NCBI RefSeq assembly: GCF_000612505.1
Contig: NZ_CP004078.1
Coordinates: forward strand, 3,635,252 to 3,699,251
DNA from: Paenibacillus sabinae T27
GTDB taxonomy: Bacteria; Bacillota; Bacilli; Paenibacillales; Paenibacillaceae
Reading direction: 5' to 3'
DNA: 64,000 nt
The translations under genes and the position numbers were made by a program. Numbering within the stretch: the first letter of the stretch is position 1; each line of letters begins with the position of its first letter. A model generated the notes under the pieces. That model worked only from the letters and a program-made list of their open reading frames with translations, did no database searches and was not told the DNA's origin. This document shows, one piece after another, positions 36,837 through 45,446 of the stretch.

Positions 36837-37916
36837 TTGCTGCTGCAGAACAAGTTCTTTCGTACCACGCTTGGAATCATTTTTCTACTGCTCATCCTAT
36901 ACTTGGGCTCCAAGGTTATCGCCCTCTTCTCGCCCGTTGCTACCATCGTCAATCTCCTGCTTGTGCCGATGATGCTGTCCGGATTCCTGTACTATTTGCT
37001 TCGTCCGCTGGTCAATCATCTGGAAAAAAGAAGGCTTAACCGCTCGGCCGCCATCCTGCTCATCTATCTGGTGTTTATCGGGCTGATCATCATTTTCTGG
37101 GTCGCCGTCTGGCCGACGCTGCAGGAGCAGATCCAGAATTTCATCCATAATCTTCCCTATCTCGTTCAGGATGTCCAGAAACAGATCAACCTGCTGCGGG
37201 AGAATCCGATGTTTGCGCGGTTCTTCCAGGGTGAATCGGATTTGACGGTACGTCTGACCGAGTATGTGCAGAATGCAGTAACCTGGGTCACCAACTCCCT
37301 GAGCAATCTCATCACCGTCATTTCAAATATTGTCGTCGTAGTTGCCACGCTGCCGATTATTCTGTACTACATGCTGAAGGACAGCCACAAGCTGCCCCGC
37401 ATTCTTGTAGGCCTCGTCCCGCGAAAATACCGCAAGCAGGGCCAGGAGACGCTGGAAGATATCGATTCTGCGCTCAGCAGCTTTATCGTCACGCGGGTGA
37501 TTCTGAACCTGATTCTGGGCGCCATGCTGTTTATCGGATTCCTTCTGATCGGTCTGCCGTATGCCCTGCTGCTTGCCCTTGTATCGGTGCCGCTCAACTT
37601 TATTCCCTATATCGGCGCGATTTTGTCCGCGGTCCCTGTCGTTATCGTGGGATTTATCGAATCTCCCATGACCGCCTTATGGTCTCTCGTAATTGTTATC
37701 GTCGCGCAGCAAATCCAGGATAATCTGCTGACGCCGATTATTTACGGCAAATCTCTGGATATCCATCCGCTGACTACGGTCATCATCGTACTCATAGGCG
37801 GCGAATTTTACGGCATTATCGGGATATTGATTGCGCTGCCGGTCTATATGACCGCTAAAATTATTTTTCTGCGGATATACGAAATTATTGTTGCGGAGCG
37901 GACGGACGAAGTCTGA
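36837..37916 (+). CDS. AI-2E family transporter (PerM/YdbI type)
   Basis: 359 residues from TTG at 36837, eight bases after AGGAGG; a GTG at 36828 overlaps the ribosome site. It has about seven or eight membrane helices. LVPMMLSGFLYYLLRPLVNHLEKR and GLPYALLLALVSVPLNFIPYIGAILSAVPVVIVG are characteristic, and so is NLLTPIIYGKSLDIHPLTTVIIVLIGGEFYGIIGILIALPVYM. The family exports autoinducer-2 or acts in cation/proton exchange in different species. The substrate here cannot be assigned. Confidence 0.92.
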   Translation: MLLQNKFFRTTLGIIFLLLILYLGSKVIALFSPVATIVNLLLVPMMLSGFLYYLLRPLVNHLEKRRLNRSAAILLIYLVFIGLIIIFWVAVWPTLQEQIQNFIHNLPYLVQDVQKQINLLRENPMFARFFQGESDLTVRLTEYVQNAVTWVTNSLSNLITVISNIVVVVATLPIILYYMLKDSHKLPRILVGLVPRKYRKQGQETLEDIDSALSSFIVTRVILNLILGAMLFIGFLLIGLPYALLLALVSVPLNFIPYIGAILSAVPVVIVGFIESPMTALWSLVIVIVAQQIQDNLLTPIIYGKSLDIHPLTTVIIVLIGGEFYGIIGILIALPVYMTAKIIFLRIYEIIVAERTDEV

Positions 37917-37952
37917 AAAGCATATTCCCGATTCCAAAAAAGAGTGTATGCA

Positions 37953-37991
37953 AAAAGAGCCCTGTCTGCCGATTGGCAGTCAGGGCTCTGT
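37953..37991 (-). terminator. Terminator between the AI-2E transporter and the 38015 gene
   Basis: AGAGCCCTG-TCTGCC and GGCAG-TCAGGGCTCT form a long stem, followed by TTTTTGC on the minus strand. The two genes converge here. Confidence 0.85.
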
Positions 37992-38014
37992 GCTGCGATT
38001 GACCAACCTTCTCC

Positions 38015-38419
38015 CTAGCCTCGAAGCGAACGGACGACAAACAAATGCGTTCCCTTGGGCAGCGTTCTTCCGTCTTCCAAGGTGACCGCCCCCTTCGTAT
38101 GCGAGACAAGAGTCGTATTAAGCGCAATCAGTCTGTCGCCCTTCCATACGGTTACGGCCGATTTGAAATAGACAGCATTATCGAACTGGAGCCGGTCCTT
38201 CATGATATAGCCGACCGAATACAGCACCGGAGGGAGCGCCCGTTCTTTGGGTGCCAGCGCCTTGATCATCGCGATATCGCGAATGGGAACGGCAATCTCC
38301 TGATGACCGATAATGACGCGTCCCGCGGCGCTGTCCCACCTGCGAAGCACCCCTCTCATCGAAGCATACTCAGGCTCCCGCAGATATACAATCACCGGCT
38401 TGCCTACCCAATGTCTCAT
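38015..38419 (-). CDS. Protein of unknown function
   Basis: 134 residues. It has beta-rich predicted character with no signal peptide or helix. The start (MRHWVGKPVIVYLREPEYASMRGVLRRWD) and VIIGHQEIAVPIRDIAMIKAL suggest a small SH3-like or LSm-like barrel, but I do not recognise a named family. ATG has AAGGGGG upstream. It lies 30 bp after ung on the same strand and is probably co-transcribed with it. Confidence 0.7.
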   Translation of the reverse strand: MRHWVGKPVIVYLREPEYASMRGVLRRWDSAAGRVIIGHQEIAVPIRDIAMIKALAPKERALPPVLYSVGYIMKDRLQFDNAVYFKSAVTVWKGDRLIALNTTLVSHTKGAVTLEDGRTLPKGTHLFVVRSLRG

Positions 38420-38448
38420 GTCAAAGCCCCCTTCCTGCCATATCTGTC

Positions 38449-39117
38449 CTATAAGCTCGGTATGGACCAGTCGATTGGTGCCAGACCGTGATCGTTCAGA
38501 AATTCATTCGTCCTTGAGAACGGACGGCTTCCGAGGAAGCCCCGATGAGCCGAGAACGGGCTCGGATGGGGCGATTGGATCACTTTATGACGGCTCTGGT
38601 CAATACATGCGCCCTTCTGCTGGGCATGGCTGCCCCATAAAATAAAGACCAGCGGCGTGTCCCTCTCATTCAGCTTCTCCATAATGGCGTCCGTAAACCT
38701 CTCCCAGCCCATTCCTTTATGCGAATTGGGCTGACCTTCGCGCACGGTCAGCACCGCATTGAGCATCAGCACTCCCTGCTCCGCCCAGTGCAGCAATGAA
38801 CCGTGATTTGGAATGCCGGCTCCCGTATCGCTAGCCAGCTCCGTATAAATATTGCGCAGCGACGGCGGAATTTTCACTCCGGGCATAACCGAAAAGCTGA
38901 GCCCGTGAGCCTGTCCAGACCCGTGGTAAGGGTCCTGCCCCAGAATAACGACCCTGGTCCCGCTGTAGGACGTCAGCTTCAATGCTGAGAACAGCAGCTC
39001 CTTCGGCGGATAGACCTTATACTGCTTAAATTCTCTCGCCAGTGAATAGCGCAGCTCCTGAAAATAAGGCTTCTCCGTCTCATCATGCAGCACCTCGTCC
39101 CAATCGTTGCCAAACAT
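38449..39117 (-). CDS. ung: Uracil-DNA glycosylase (family 1)
   Basis: 222 residues from the ATG at 39117 (GAAGGGG nine bases upstream; an earlier start at 39138 lacks one). The catalytic motif GQDPYHGSGQAHGLSFS supplies the water-activating Asp, and HPSPFSAHRGF is the DNA-intercalating and uracil-contact loop. It removes uracil from DNA as the first step of base excision repair. The small unknown gene downstream is probably in the same transcript. Confidence 0.97.
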   Translation of the reverse strand: MFGNDWDEVLHDETEKPYFQELRYSLAREFKQYKVYPPKELLFSALKLTSYSGTRVVILGQDPYHGSGQAHGLSFSVMPGVKIPPSLRNIYTELASDTGAGIPNHGSLLHWAEQGVLMLNAVLTVREGQPNSHKGMGWERFTDAIMEKLNERDTPLVFILWGSHAQQKGACIDQSRHKVIQSPHPSPFSAHRGFLGSRPFSRTNEFLNDHGLAPIDWSIPSL

Positions 39118-39274
39118 ATGCAAGTTCCCCTTCCGCATCTCCTCTATGATGAATAGTATACATGCCCTATTTTCTATTAACCACTCTGGCGGTTCCTTTG
39201 ACCAAGACGTGCAACACCTTCCGTTTCAAGCGCCATGGCTCCGGAAATCGCAGTCCGTGGAAAGGCGGTCTTTA

Positions 39275-39943
39275 TTATTTTCTTCCGTAATCCGCCTTGA
39301 TCTCTCCCCAGAGCCGGGTCTGCCACTTCAGCACCTTGTTAGCATATGTATTCGTCCGAAGCCAGTTCTCCGCGCGGTCAATCATTCTCCAGATCTCCTC
39401 CGTCGTATGATCGCGGGGAAGCGTGGTCGAAACCTTTTTCTCCCTAACCCATTTCATCGCATTGACCGAATCGCTGTACACCGTCTTGCTGCTGCCTTCT
39501 TTCTTTAAAAGCGCAAGCGCATGCACGATCGCCAGAAACTCTCCGAGATTATTCGTGCCTTTGCTGACCGGACCGCAGGAGAAGATGACCTCGCCCGTCC
39601 GCGTATCCACCCCTTTGTATTCGACCGGCCCGGGATTCCCTCTTGTTCCCACATCGACCGAAATACTGTCGTAGTCAATAGCTTCCGATTCTGTCTGCGT
39701 TCCCGGTCTCTTGGAGGAATTGCGTCCCTGGGCCCCTGCGCCTGAACCGCTTTTTCCGGGTCCCGTCTGTCCCCAGTTCCCTTTCCATCCTCCCCGGAAC
39801 GCTTCCTCCGCCGCTTGTTTCGACTCATAGGATTTGTATTTCGCTCCCGTGAACTGGTCCGTCTGCTGCTTGCATTCCGCCCAGGTCGCGTAAACCCCCG
39901 GCTTCCGGCCCTCCCAGACCACATAATATTTCTGCTTTGCCAT
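39275..39943 (-). CDS. rnhA: Ribonuclease H1 with N-terminal viroplasmin (RNA-binding) domain
   Basis: 222 residues. The N-terminal hybrid-binding domain is KYYVVWEGRKPGVYATWAECKQQTDQF with KSYESKQAAEEAF. A Gly/Ser-rich linker joins it to an RNase H fold with the acidic residues in SVDVGTRGNPGPVEYKGVDT, GTNNLGEFLAIVHAL and YSDSVNAMKWV. It cleaves the RNA strand of RNA-DNA hybrids. It is a single gene. The start context includes GGAAGGAGTCTACATC. Confidence 0.94.
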   Translation of the reverse strand: MAKQKYYVVWEGRKPGVYATWAECKQQTDQFTGAKYKSYESKQAAEEAFRGGWKGNWGQTGPGKSGSGAGAQGRNSSKRPGTQTESEAIDYDSISVDVGTRGNPGPVEYKGVDTRTGEVIFSCGPVSKGTNNLGEFLAIVHALALLKKEGSSKTVYSDSVNAMKWVREKKVSTTLPRDHTTEEIWRMIDRAENWLRTNTYANKVLKWQTRLWGEIKADYGRK

Positions 39944-40392
39944 GATGTAGACTCCTTCCTGTCAGCTTAAGGTCCCGCTTAGTCCCAAGATTCCATTATT
40001 GCTCCATAGTAAATGACAAATGAGTAATACACAACAGGAAAAGCCCCTGCAAACGATGTCGTCCCTGCGGATGATTCGACAAGCCTCCCTTTTTTCTTGA
40101 AGGCCGAACGCAATATGTCGATTGACAGCCGGATAGACCCGATTCATATGTTAAATTTAAAATATGAAGCGGAAGGTAAACGATTAACCAGACGACAAAT
40201 ATGCATCGTTTCAGGACTATCAGACTATTTTTTGGATTCGTATTTTTCCGACAAAAACATCTCTTCACTCCCGCTGTTAGTTCCGGTATCATACTCTATA
40301 TACAGTACGAAAGCATACACTTTCTAATCCGGCACCATGTATCTGCAGGATGAATGAAAGGGGTGCAACCATTCATTTTAGGAGGGGCGGCT
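39944..40392. other. Intergenic stretch with one doubtful small ORF
   Basis: About 450 bases between rnhA and the next clear gene. A plus-strand frame, 40115-40327 (70 codons from ATG, MSIDSRIDPIHMLNLKYEAE), has GAAGG eleven bases upstream. A helix-rich QICIVSGLSDYFLDSYF segment follows, but there is no recognisable family, so I leave it as a doubtful gene. Nothing else is visible. Confidence 0.35.
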
Positions 40393-40680
40393 ATGGTTCT
40401 CTTATTGCACAACAGTACCGCAGAAAGACTGGAACATTTATCCAATGATGTACAATCGATTAACGATGAGGCGCGCAAGGCTTCGTACGAAATGAGCGTT
40501 ATCAGGAAAGCCTCCGATTCCGGTTATGAATGGGAGGTCACGGTTTACGGGAGAAAGGTATGCGTCAGATCGGAAGATATTTTCAAGATTCAGAGAAATC
40601 GCTTGGATTTAAGTATTAAAGACATTTTTAAAGAGATCGTCGCCTGGAAATTGAAAGCGTTGTCCATAATGCAATCCTAG
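40393..40680 (+). CDS. Small protein of unknown function
   Basis: 95 residues from the ATG at 40393, which has AGGAGG seven bases upstream; an upstream start at 40354 would read through the ribosome site. The N-terminal half is a charged helix (TAERLEHLSNDVQSINDEAR, possible coiled coil). Then comes a beta-like VIRKASDSGYEWEVTVYGRKV and a basic C terminus. I do not recognise it. A hairpin terminator follows at 40738. Confidence 0.6.
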   Translation: MVLLLHNSTAERLEHLSNDVQSINDEARKASYEMSVIRKASDSGYEWEVTVYGRKVCVRSEDIFKIQRNRLDLSIKDIFKEIVAWKLKALSIMQS

Positions 40681-40737
40681 CCACATTCGGGCGTACATCC
40701 ATACCAATAAGCACTAATTGCAATTTAACACACGCGG

Positions 40738-40770
40738 CAGCCCTTCCCGGTTTCGGGAGGGGCTGTTCTT
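40738..40770 (+). terminator. Terminator after the 95-residue protein gene
   Basis: CAGCCC-TTCCCG and CGGGAG-GGGCTG form a 12-bp stem (one mismatch) followed by TTCTTGCGTTTG. Confidence 0.65.
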
Positions 40771-40865
40771 GCGTTTGTGCCAAATGCCGAGCGCCGAAAT
40801 TACCATAACTTAACTCCTTCTGTTATACTTAATAAGTAACTATAAAAAAGGAGATGAATCTTTCA

Positions 40866-41801
40866 ATGCCTGACAAACAGCAGCTTGGACGTACTGACCT
40901 TTATGTTACGCCTATCGGACTTGGAACCAATGCAGTGGGCGGGCATAACCTGTTCCAGAATCTGAACGAAGAAACGGGCAAGCAGCTCGTACTCACCGCC
41001 CTGGAGCATGGCATTGATTTTCTGGATACCGCCTATATATACGGACCTGAACGGTCGGAACAGCTGATTGGTGGAGTGCTTAAGGAGAAGGGCGGCCGGG
41101 ATAAAATCGTGATTGCGACCAAAGGCGCGCATAAACCGGTCGGCGGTGAGATGATCTTAGACAACTCTCCGGCCTTTCTTGAGGCTTCGGTAGATGCCAG
41201 CCTGAAGCGGCTGCAAACGGACTACATCGATCTGTACTACATTCACTTCCCTGACGAAAATACGCCCAAGGACGAAGCCGTCGGCGCGCTTCAGCGCCTG
41301 AAGGAAGCCGGCAAAATCCGGGCGATCGGCGTCTCCAACTTCACCATCGACCAGCTCCGCGATGGGAACAAAAACGGTTATGTGGACGTCATCCAATCGG
41401 AATACAGCCTGCTCTCGCGGCAAGCCGAGAAGGATCTGCTTCCTTATGCCAAAGAACACGGCATTTCTTTTATTCCGTATTTCCCGCTGGCCTCCGGGCT
41501 TCTCGCCGGCAAATATGACCGAAACGCAACCTTTAACGATATTCGCTCGAATAATCCGCTGTTTGCCGGCGAGGCTTTTGTCCGCAATCTGGAGAAAGTG
41601 GACCAGCTCCGCGGAATCGCCAAGTCGAAGAATACGGAAGTCGCCAATCTGGTTCTCGCCTGGTATCTGACCCGGGACGAAATCGATGCGCTCATTCCTG
41701 GCGCCAAGAAGCCCGAACAGGTTGTCGCCAACCTCAAAACGCTGGACGTCAAACTAAGCGCGGAGGAAATCGCCGTAATCGACAGCATTTTCCGCGATTG
41801 A
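40866..41801 (+). CDS. Aldo/keto reductase
   Basis: 311 residues from the ATG at 40866; an ATG at 40854 directly touches the AAGGAG ribosome site. It is a TIM-barrel NADPH oxidoreductase. The motifs are [38 protein letters not shown] with catalytic Asp and Tyr, VIATKGAH with the Lys, and YYIHFPDE with the His. [12 protein letters not shown] and [10 protein letters not shown] complete the family pattern. It reduces aldehydes or ketones; the substrate is unknown. It is a single gene. Confidence 0.93.
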   Translation: MPDKQQLGRTDLYVTPIGLGTNAVGGHNLFQNLNEETGKQLVLTALEHGIDFLDTAYIYGPERSEQLIGGVLKEKGGRDKIVIATKGAHKPVGGEMILDNSPAFLEASVDASLKRLQTDYIDLYYIHFPDENTPKDEAVGALQRLKEAGKIRAIGVSNFTIDQLRDGNKNGYVDVIQSEYSLLSRQAEKDLLPYAKEHGISFIPYFPLASGLLAGKYDRNATFNDIRSNNPLFAGEAFVRNLEKVDQLRGIAKSKNTEVANLVLAWYLTRDEIDALIPGAKKPEQVVANLKTLDVKLSAEEIAVIDSIFRD

Positions 41802-42145
41802 TTAAGGTATATCAGCCGCTCTCATCCTAAGTTTGCCGCCTGCACTGTATGTCAACGGACGTCGGTCGGGAAATGGTGGGCTGGCCGATGAAACGGAATT
41901 CCTCCCTCTTATTTACCTAAAAACGGCTAAAACAGGGCGTGGAATGGAATTTCTCCGGTTTATTCAGGCGATTTTACCGAAACCATTGGAAAACGGAGAA
42001 ATAAACCGGAGTTTTTCCCGCTTATCGGTCCGGACAGCCTTTTTTTCAAAAATAAGGGGGACATTTTCCCGTTCGTGTGTTACATAAAAGGGCCGGTTTA
42101 ACCATAACCTAATCAGCGGACCTGTGCAGAAAGGAATGAGACAGC
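41802..42145. other. Intergenic stretch with a terminator-like inverted repeat
   Basis: About 340 bases. The only clear structure is CTCCGGTTTATT (41953-41964) pairing with AATAAACCGGAG (42000-42011), directly followed by TTTTT. This may be the terminator of the aldo/keto reductase. An 84-codon frame (41833-42087) covers it but has no ribosome site and I do not accept it. Confidence 0.55.
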
Positions 42146-42340
42146 ATGGAGGATGAGAGCAGGCTGACAGACCCCAAGGGAAGCGGCGTAGAGCCGATTC
42201 CTGATCCCGACAGCCCTCAGGCGAACAGAGAAGGATCGACCGGCAAGGTGGAAGATATCGTCGGCGGCATTATGGACAATGTGGAGGAAAGTCTGACCGG
42301 GAACCGTGATTCACACGCGGGAGGCAGAGACAAGGCATAA
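42146..42340 (+). CDS. Small acidic protein of unknown function
   Basis: 64 residues, hydrophilic and low in complexity (SRLTDPKGSGVEPIPDPDSP; DIVGGIMDNVEESLTG). There are no cysteines, signal or membrane segment. AAGGAATGAGACAGC precedes the ATG and a good terminator follows at 42358, which supports a real gene. I do not recognise a family. Confidence 0.55.
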   Translation: MEDESRLTDPKGSGVEPIPDPDSPQANREGSTGKVEDIVGGIMDNVEESLTGNRDSHAGGRDKA

Positions 42341-42357
42341 AGCAGCGATGTATGAAA

Positions 42358-42411
42358 AAGCAGCGGATCAGACGCTATTTCCAGCGCCGGCCGCTGTTTT
42401 ATTTTTCTGTC
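42358..42411 (+). terminator. Terminator after the 64-residue gene
   Basis: CAGCGG and CCGCTG enclose an inner GCGCTGG-like stem and are followed by TTTTATTTTT. Confidence 0.75.
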
Positions 42412-42446
42412 CTTTTTTTCATAAATGTGACCAATATGAAAACCCA

Positions 42447-42475
42447 TTGAAACTTTCAAAACAGCGATGTATAAT
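42447..42475 (+). promoter_or_regulatory. SigA-type promoter of the 69-residue gene
   Basis: TTGAAA (-35) and TATAAT (-10) with exactly 17 bases between. It lies 55 bp before the start codon of the next small gene. Confidence 0.8.
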
Positions 42476-42530
42476 TTAGCAAATTAACGCGTTCCAATGA
42501 GGTAGTCCATAAATAATAGGAGGGAAAATC

Positions 42531-42740
42531 ATGCCTTACACCATTATGAAAAACGCCGAATTTTTCACCGCGGCACTTTCGCAGAAGTATGTATTTGCTC
42601 TGAAGATCGGTCCGGACGGCATGTATTCCCGCGTAGGCGCCGGTCTTGTCCAAATGTTCTCCGATGAGTATGTCCGTCTTAAAAATTTTGACGGGTCGGT
42701 TGTCCTATACTCCAGATCGGACACCAAGTTTCAGCACTAG
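42531..42740 (+). CDS. Small protein of unknown function
   Basis: 69 residues. ATG has AGGAGGG upstream and a textbook SigA promoter 55 bp before it, so it is probably well expressed in growing cells. The sequence (NAEFFTAALSQKYVFALKIG, FSDEYVRLKNFDGSVVLYSR) looks like a small mixed alpha/beta domain. I do not recognise it. Its TAG stop lies inside a perfect 14-bp palindrome. Confidence 0.65.
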   Translation: MPYTIMKNAEFFTAALSQKYVFALKIGPDGMYSRVGAGLVQMFSDEYVRLKNFDGSVVLYSRSDTKFQH

Positions 42741-42768
42741 GTACTTCAATTCGCATTGAAGTACCTAG
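42737..42768. repeat. Perfect 14-bp inverted repeat at the end of the 69-residue gene
   Basis: CTAGGTACTTCAAT-TCGC-ATTGAAGTACCTAG is exact, includes the stop codon TAG, and has no U-run on either side. It lies between convergent genes and may stabilise or end transcripts. Confidence 0.75.
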
Positions 42769-42794
42769 TATGGAAAAGAGCGAACTACCGCCTT

Positions 42795-43604
42795 CTAAAT
42801 AAACTCCCCGTCATTCACTATTGTGGTCAAAAGGTATTTTTCGAGCACCAACGCTACGCCATCCTCATCGTTACTTGCAGTAACCTCTTGCGCCATGGCT
42901 TTGAGAGGGGCAACTGCATTACCCATAGCAACAGAATATCCGCTAATTTCAGATAGGCCGACATCATTATAATCATCTCCAAAGGCTATAACCTTTTCCA
43001 GAGAAATTCCAAATTTTTCACATAAGAATCGAACGGCTTGCTCCTTTGAAGCTTCCTTAGACATGATCTGCAGCAGTGTACCATTATCGGTGACAATCAT
43101 ATTCAGGGCTGAACCGAATCTCTCGAGCAGAAACTTGTAATCCGGAAGACCGCTGATGAGAATCTTGGTTGCGTCATATTGGCGTAATTCTTCCATCGTC
43201 TTCAGAACAGGCATTCCCCGGACATTTTTAATTACGGAATCATCCACTTCACGCAGACTAAACCATTCATCCTGAACTTCCATCCCAATAACAATACCTG
43301 GATGGCAATCCGCGCAAATATCTAACAGCTCTCTCGATAATGAAGAGGGGATTGAATAATGGGCGTTAACATTCGATTGTACGCAGCTCACCATAGCACC
43401 GTTGTAAAAGACAAAGGAACCTATATCATAGAGATTATTGGGTAGCATCCGTTTGACCGTTCTCGGCGGCCGTGCTGTTGCAAAAATAATTTGCATTCCC
43501 CTGTGATGGCAGGCAAGGATGGCTTTCAGATTTCTGTCCGAAACCTTCTTCTCCGAATTTAACAGGGTTCCATCAAGATCAAGTACGATTGCGTCAATGT
43601 TCAT
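42795..43604 (-). CDS. Cof-type HAD-family phosphatase
   Basis: 269 residues. The HAD motifs are DAIVLDLDGTLLNSEKKVSDRN (nucleophile Asp and acid/base Asp), the motif II Thr region IIFATARPPRT, and VIAFGDDYNDVGLSEISGYSVAMGNA. The C2B-type cap matches the Cof/YkrA/SupH subfamily, which dephosphorylates sugar phosphates or FMN. The start has AGGAGG upstream. It lies at the downstream end of a run of minus-strand enzyme genes. Confidence 0.92.
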   Translation of the reverse strand: MNIDAIVLDLDGTLLNSEKKVSDRNLKAILACHHRGMQIIFATARPPRTVKRMLPNNLYDIGSFVFYNGAMVSCVQSNVNAHYSIPSSLSRELLDICADCHPGIVIGMEVQDEWFSLREVDDSVIKNVRGMPVLKTMEELRQYDATKILISGLPDYKFLLERFGSALNMIVTDNGTLLQIMSKEASKEQAVRFLCEKFGISLEKVIAFGDDYNDVGLSEISGYSVAMGNAVAPLKAMAQEVTASNDEDGVALVLEKYLLTTIVNDGEFI

Positions 43605-43748
43605 TTCCGCCTCCTGGGCTCTGTTGCCGAGGGCATTAACAGAAAATTCCGAGCCGCTTTGACTCTCAGATATTGATCATATTCCAGCATTGGCATACAG
43701 TTCATCCGAGATATTTTTACTTAAACCCTACTTACTACTTCTCAAACG

Positions 43749-44621
43749 TTAAACACAGTCTCTATTGACCCATCTCATCCCCGGCGCCGCCTCGGGCCGC
43801 TCCTCAAACCCGAACTTTTTGTAAAAATCCGCCTTATGAGCCGCCGCAAACAATTGAACCATCGGAATCTCCTGCTCTTTGCACTTCTTCAGCAATCTTT
43901 TAAGAATACCGCTGCCGATCCCCCTGCCCTGTTCATCTGGCACAATGATCAGATCGCAGATCAAAGCGTGAACAACCCCATCCGAGATTACGCGGCCCAT
44001 TCCAACCAACCGATTTCCCTTAAAAGCCGAAACAACGAACCAACTCTGGCGGAGAGCCGCTTCAAGCCGTTCGTTTCCCTTATCCGTTATTCCCTGCCAG
44101 CCCGCGCTTTCCACTAATTGGATAAATTCGTCCCCTGCCGGTGTGTGCTCGCGATATGTGAAAGGCTGCAAGTCCTTGGACATGATAATATCCGTACCGA
44201 ACTCTTCCGATTCGATCATCCGAACGCGACGGTACCCCATTTTTCCGTAAAAATGCTCAGCCGTCAGACTGCTGGGAACTTGAAGAACATGGACGCCGCT
44301 ATTCCAAGCCGCCTGTTCCAAGTATTGAATTAGGGAACGCCCCACTCCCCCGCCATGATAATTCATATTCACAAAAACGGTGTACAGTGTATCTCCATCC
44401 AGACTTGCGGTGCCAATAACCTTCTCGCCTTCCACGGCAACGATCATGGTTCTGGCTAATGATATTTGCATGATGTACTCCGGCATGAAGAGACCGGCCA
44501 TTCTTTGAATGACCTGTTCGGGATAATCGCGGCTGTTCACCTTGAGCAGATTCTCCCTGATGAGGGCCGACACCTCCTCACTGTCTTGCGGACGGAAATC
44601 CCGTATGGCCATAGCGCTCAC
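43749..44621 (-). CDS. Double GNAT-domain acetyltransferase
   Basis: 290 residues from GTG at 44621 (GGAGG eight bases upstream); an ATG at 44612 is an alternative. Two GNAT folds are joined. The first has VFVNMNYHGGGVGRSLIQYLE (acetyl-CoA loop). The second has LIIVPDEQGRGIGSGILKRLLKK and YKKFGFEERPEAAPGM. Each could bind acetyl-CoA, although the first loop (HGGGVG) departs from Q/RxxGxG/A. Substrate is unknown. It overlaps the ribosome site region after the methyltransferase, so the two are co-transcribed. Confidence 0.85.
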   Translation of the reverse strand: MSAMAIRDFRPQDSEEVSALIRENLLKVNSRDYPEQVIQRMAGLFMPEYIMQISLARTMIVAVEGEKVIGTASLDGDTLYTVFVNMNYHGGGVGRSLIQYLEQAAWNSGVHVLQVPSSLTAEHFYGKMGYRRVRMIESEEFGTDIIMSKDLQPFTYREHTPAGDEFIQLVESAGWQGITDKGNERLEAALRQSWFVVSAFKGNRLVGMGRVISDGVVHALICDLIIVPDEQGRGIGSGILKRLLKKCKEQEIPMVQLFAAAHKADFYKKFGFEERPEAAPGMRWVNRDCV

Positions 44622-44642
44622 TGTTTGCACCTCCGGCAACTG

Positions 44643-45419
44643 TTATTCTTTAACCGCGATCCAAATGGACCAGCGATCCTGCTCATGGATGGGGCGGGCG
44701 CCAGTCAGCTTCTGTCCGATAAAATCCACCAGCTCCGAAAGCTCGTCATCGGTTAGTTCAAATAGCAGAGATCTTCCCGTCCGGCCCAGCAAATCCTGCC
44801 TCAACTGTCCGAAATCCTCATAGCTTCTTCTGGTTTCCCAGAAAGAGAGCTCAGTGATCAGGCGGAACCCGTTCTGCCGCAAAGCGTCGATTACATCATG
44901 ACTATAGTGACGTCTCTGAATCTCGTGCTCAAGCAGTTTTGGATATTTCTCAAAAAAATACCCGCGGATATGGCTTGGACTTCCCGCAAGTGAACAATCT
45001 TCCGGCGTCCGGTCCTGGATAATGAATGTCCCGCCTGCCTTTAACACTCTATGTGCTTCTCGAAAGCAAGCGGCCAAGTCCTTAATATGATGAATTAATG
45101 CCCGTTCCAGCAACATATCGTACTGTCCATCTTTGAGACCCGTATCAAGCGCGCTCCCTTGAGCAAAGGCGATATTTGGAATATCTCTGCAATTTTCCGC
45201 CGCTCCGTCCAGCATTTCCGCAGAAAAATCCATCCCTGTCACATACACAGCCCCGGATTGCGCCAGTTCCTTCGTGTAAATCCCGCCGCCGCAGCCAAGA
45301 TCCAGCACCCGTTTCCCTTGAAGCCGGACATGCTTCGCTATCGTCTGAATCCATTTAGCTGACGCCTCTCTGGAGGCATAGGTCGATTGATTTTTCTGAT
45401 CGTGAAAGTCGATAGGCAT
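44643..45419 (-). CDS. Class I SAM-dependent methyltransferase
   Basis: 258 residues. Motif I is RVLDLGCGGGIYTKELAQSGAVYVTGMDFS, motif II-like is YDMLLERALIHHI, and FREAHRVLKAGGTFIIQDRTPED is a post-motif typical of UbiE/type-11 methyltransferases. It probably methylates a small molecule. It lies 21 bp upstream of the GNAT gene and 27 bp after the HAD-GNAT fusion gene, on the same strand, consistent with an operon. Confidence 0.9.
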   Translation of the reverse strand: MPIDFHDQKNQSTYASREASAKWIQTIAKHVRLQGKRVLDLGCGGGIYTKELAQSGAVYVTGMDFSAEMLDGAAENCRDIPNIAFAQGSALDTGLKDGQYDMLLERALIHHIKDLAACFREAHRVLKAGGTFIIQDRTPEDCSLAGSPSHIRGYFFEKYPKLLEHEIQRRHYSHDVIDALRQNGFRLITELSFWETRRSYEDFGQLRQDLLGRTGRSLLFELTDDELSELVDFIGQKLTGARPIHEQDRWSIWIAVKE

Positions 45420-45446
45420 CCTTATTGCCGCCTTTCCGCAATCTTT

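Noticed and set aside
41833..42087. 84-codon plus-strand open frame
   Set aside because: It spans the terminator-like inverted repeat at 41953-42011, lacks a ribosome site and has no recognisable sequence.
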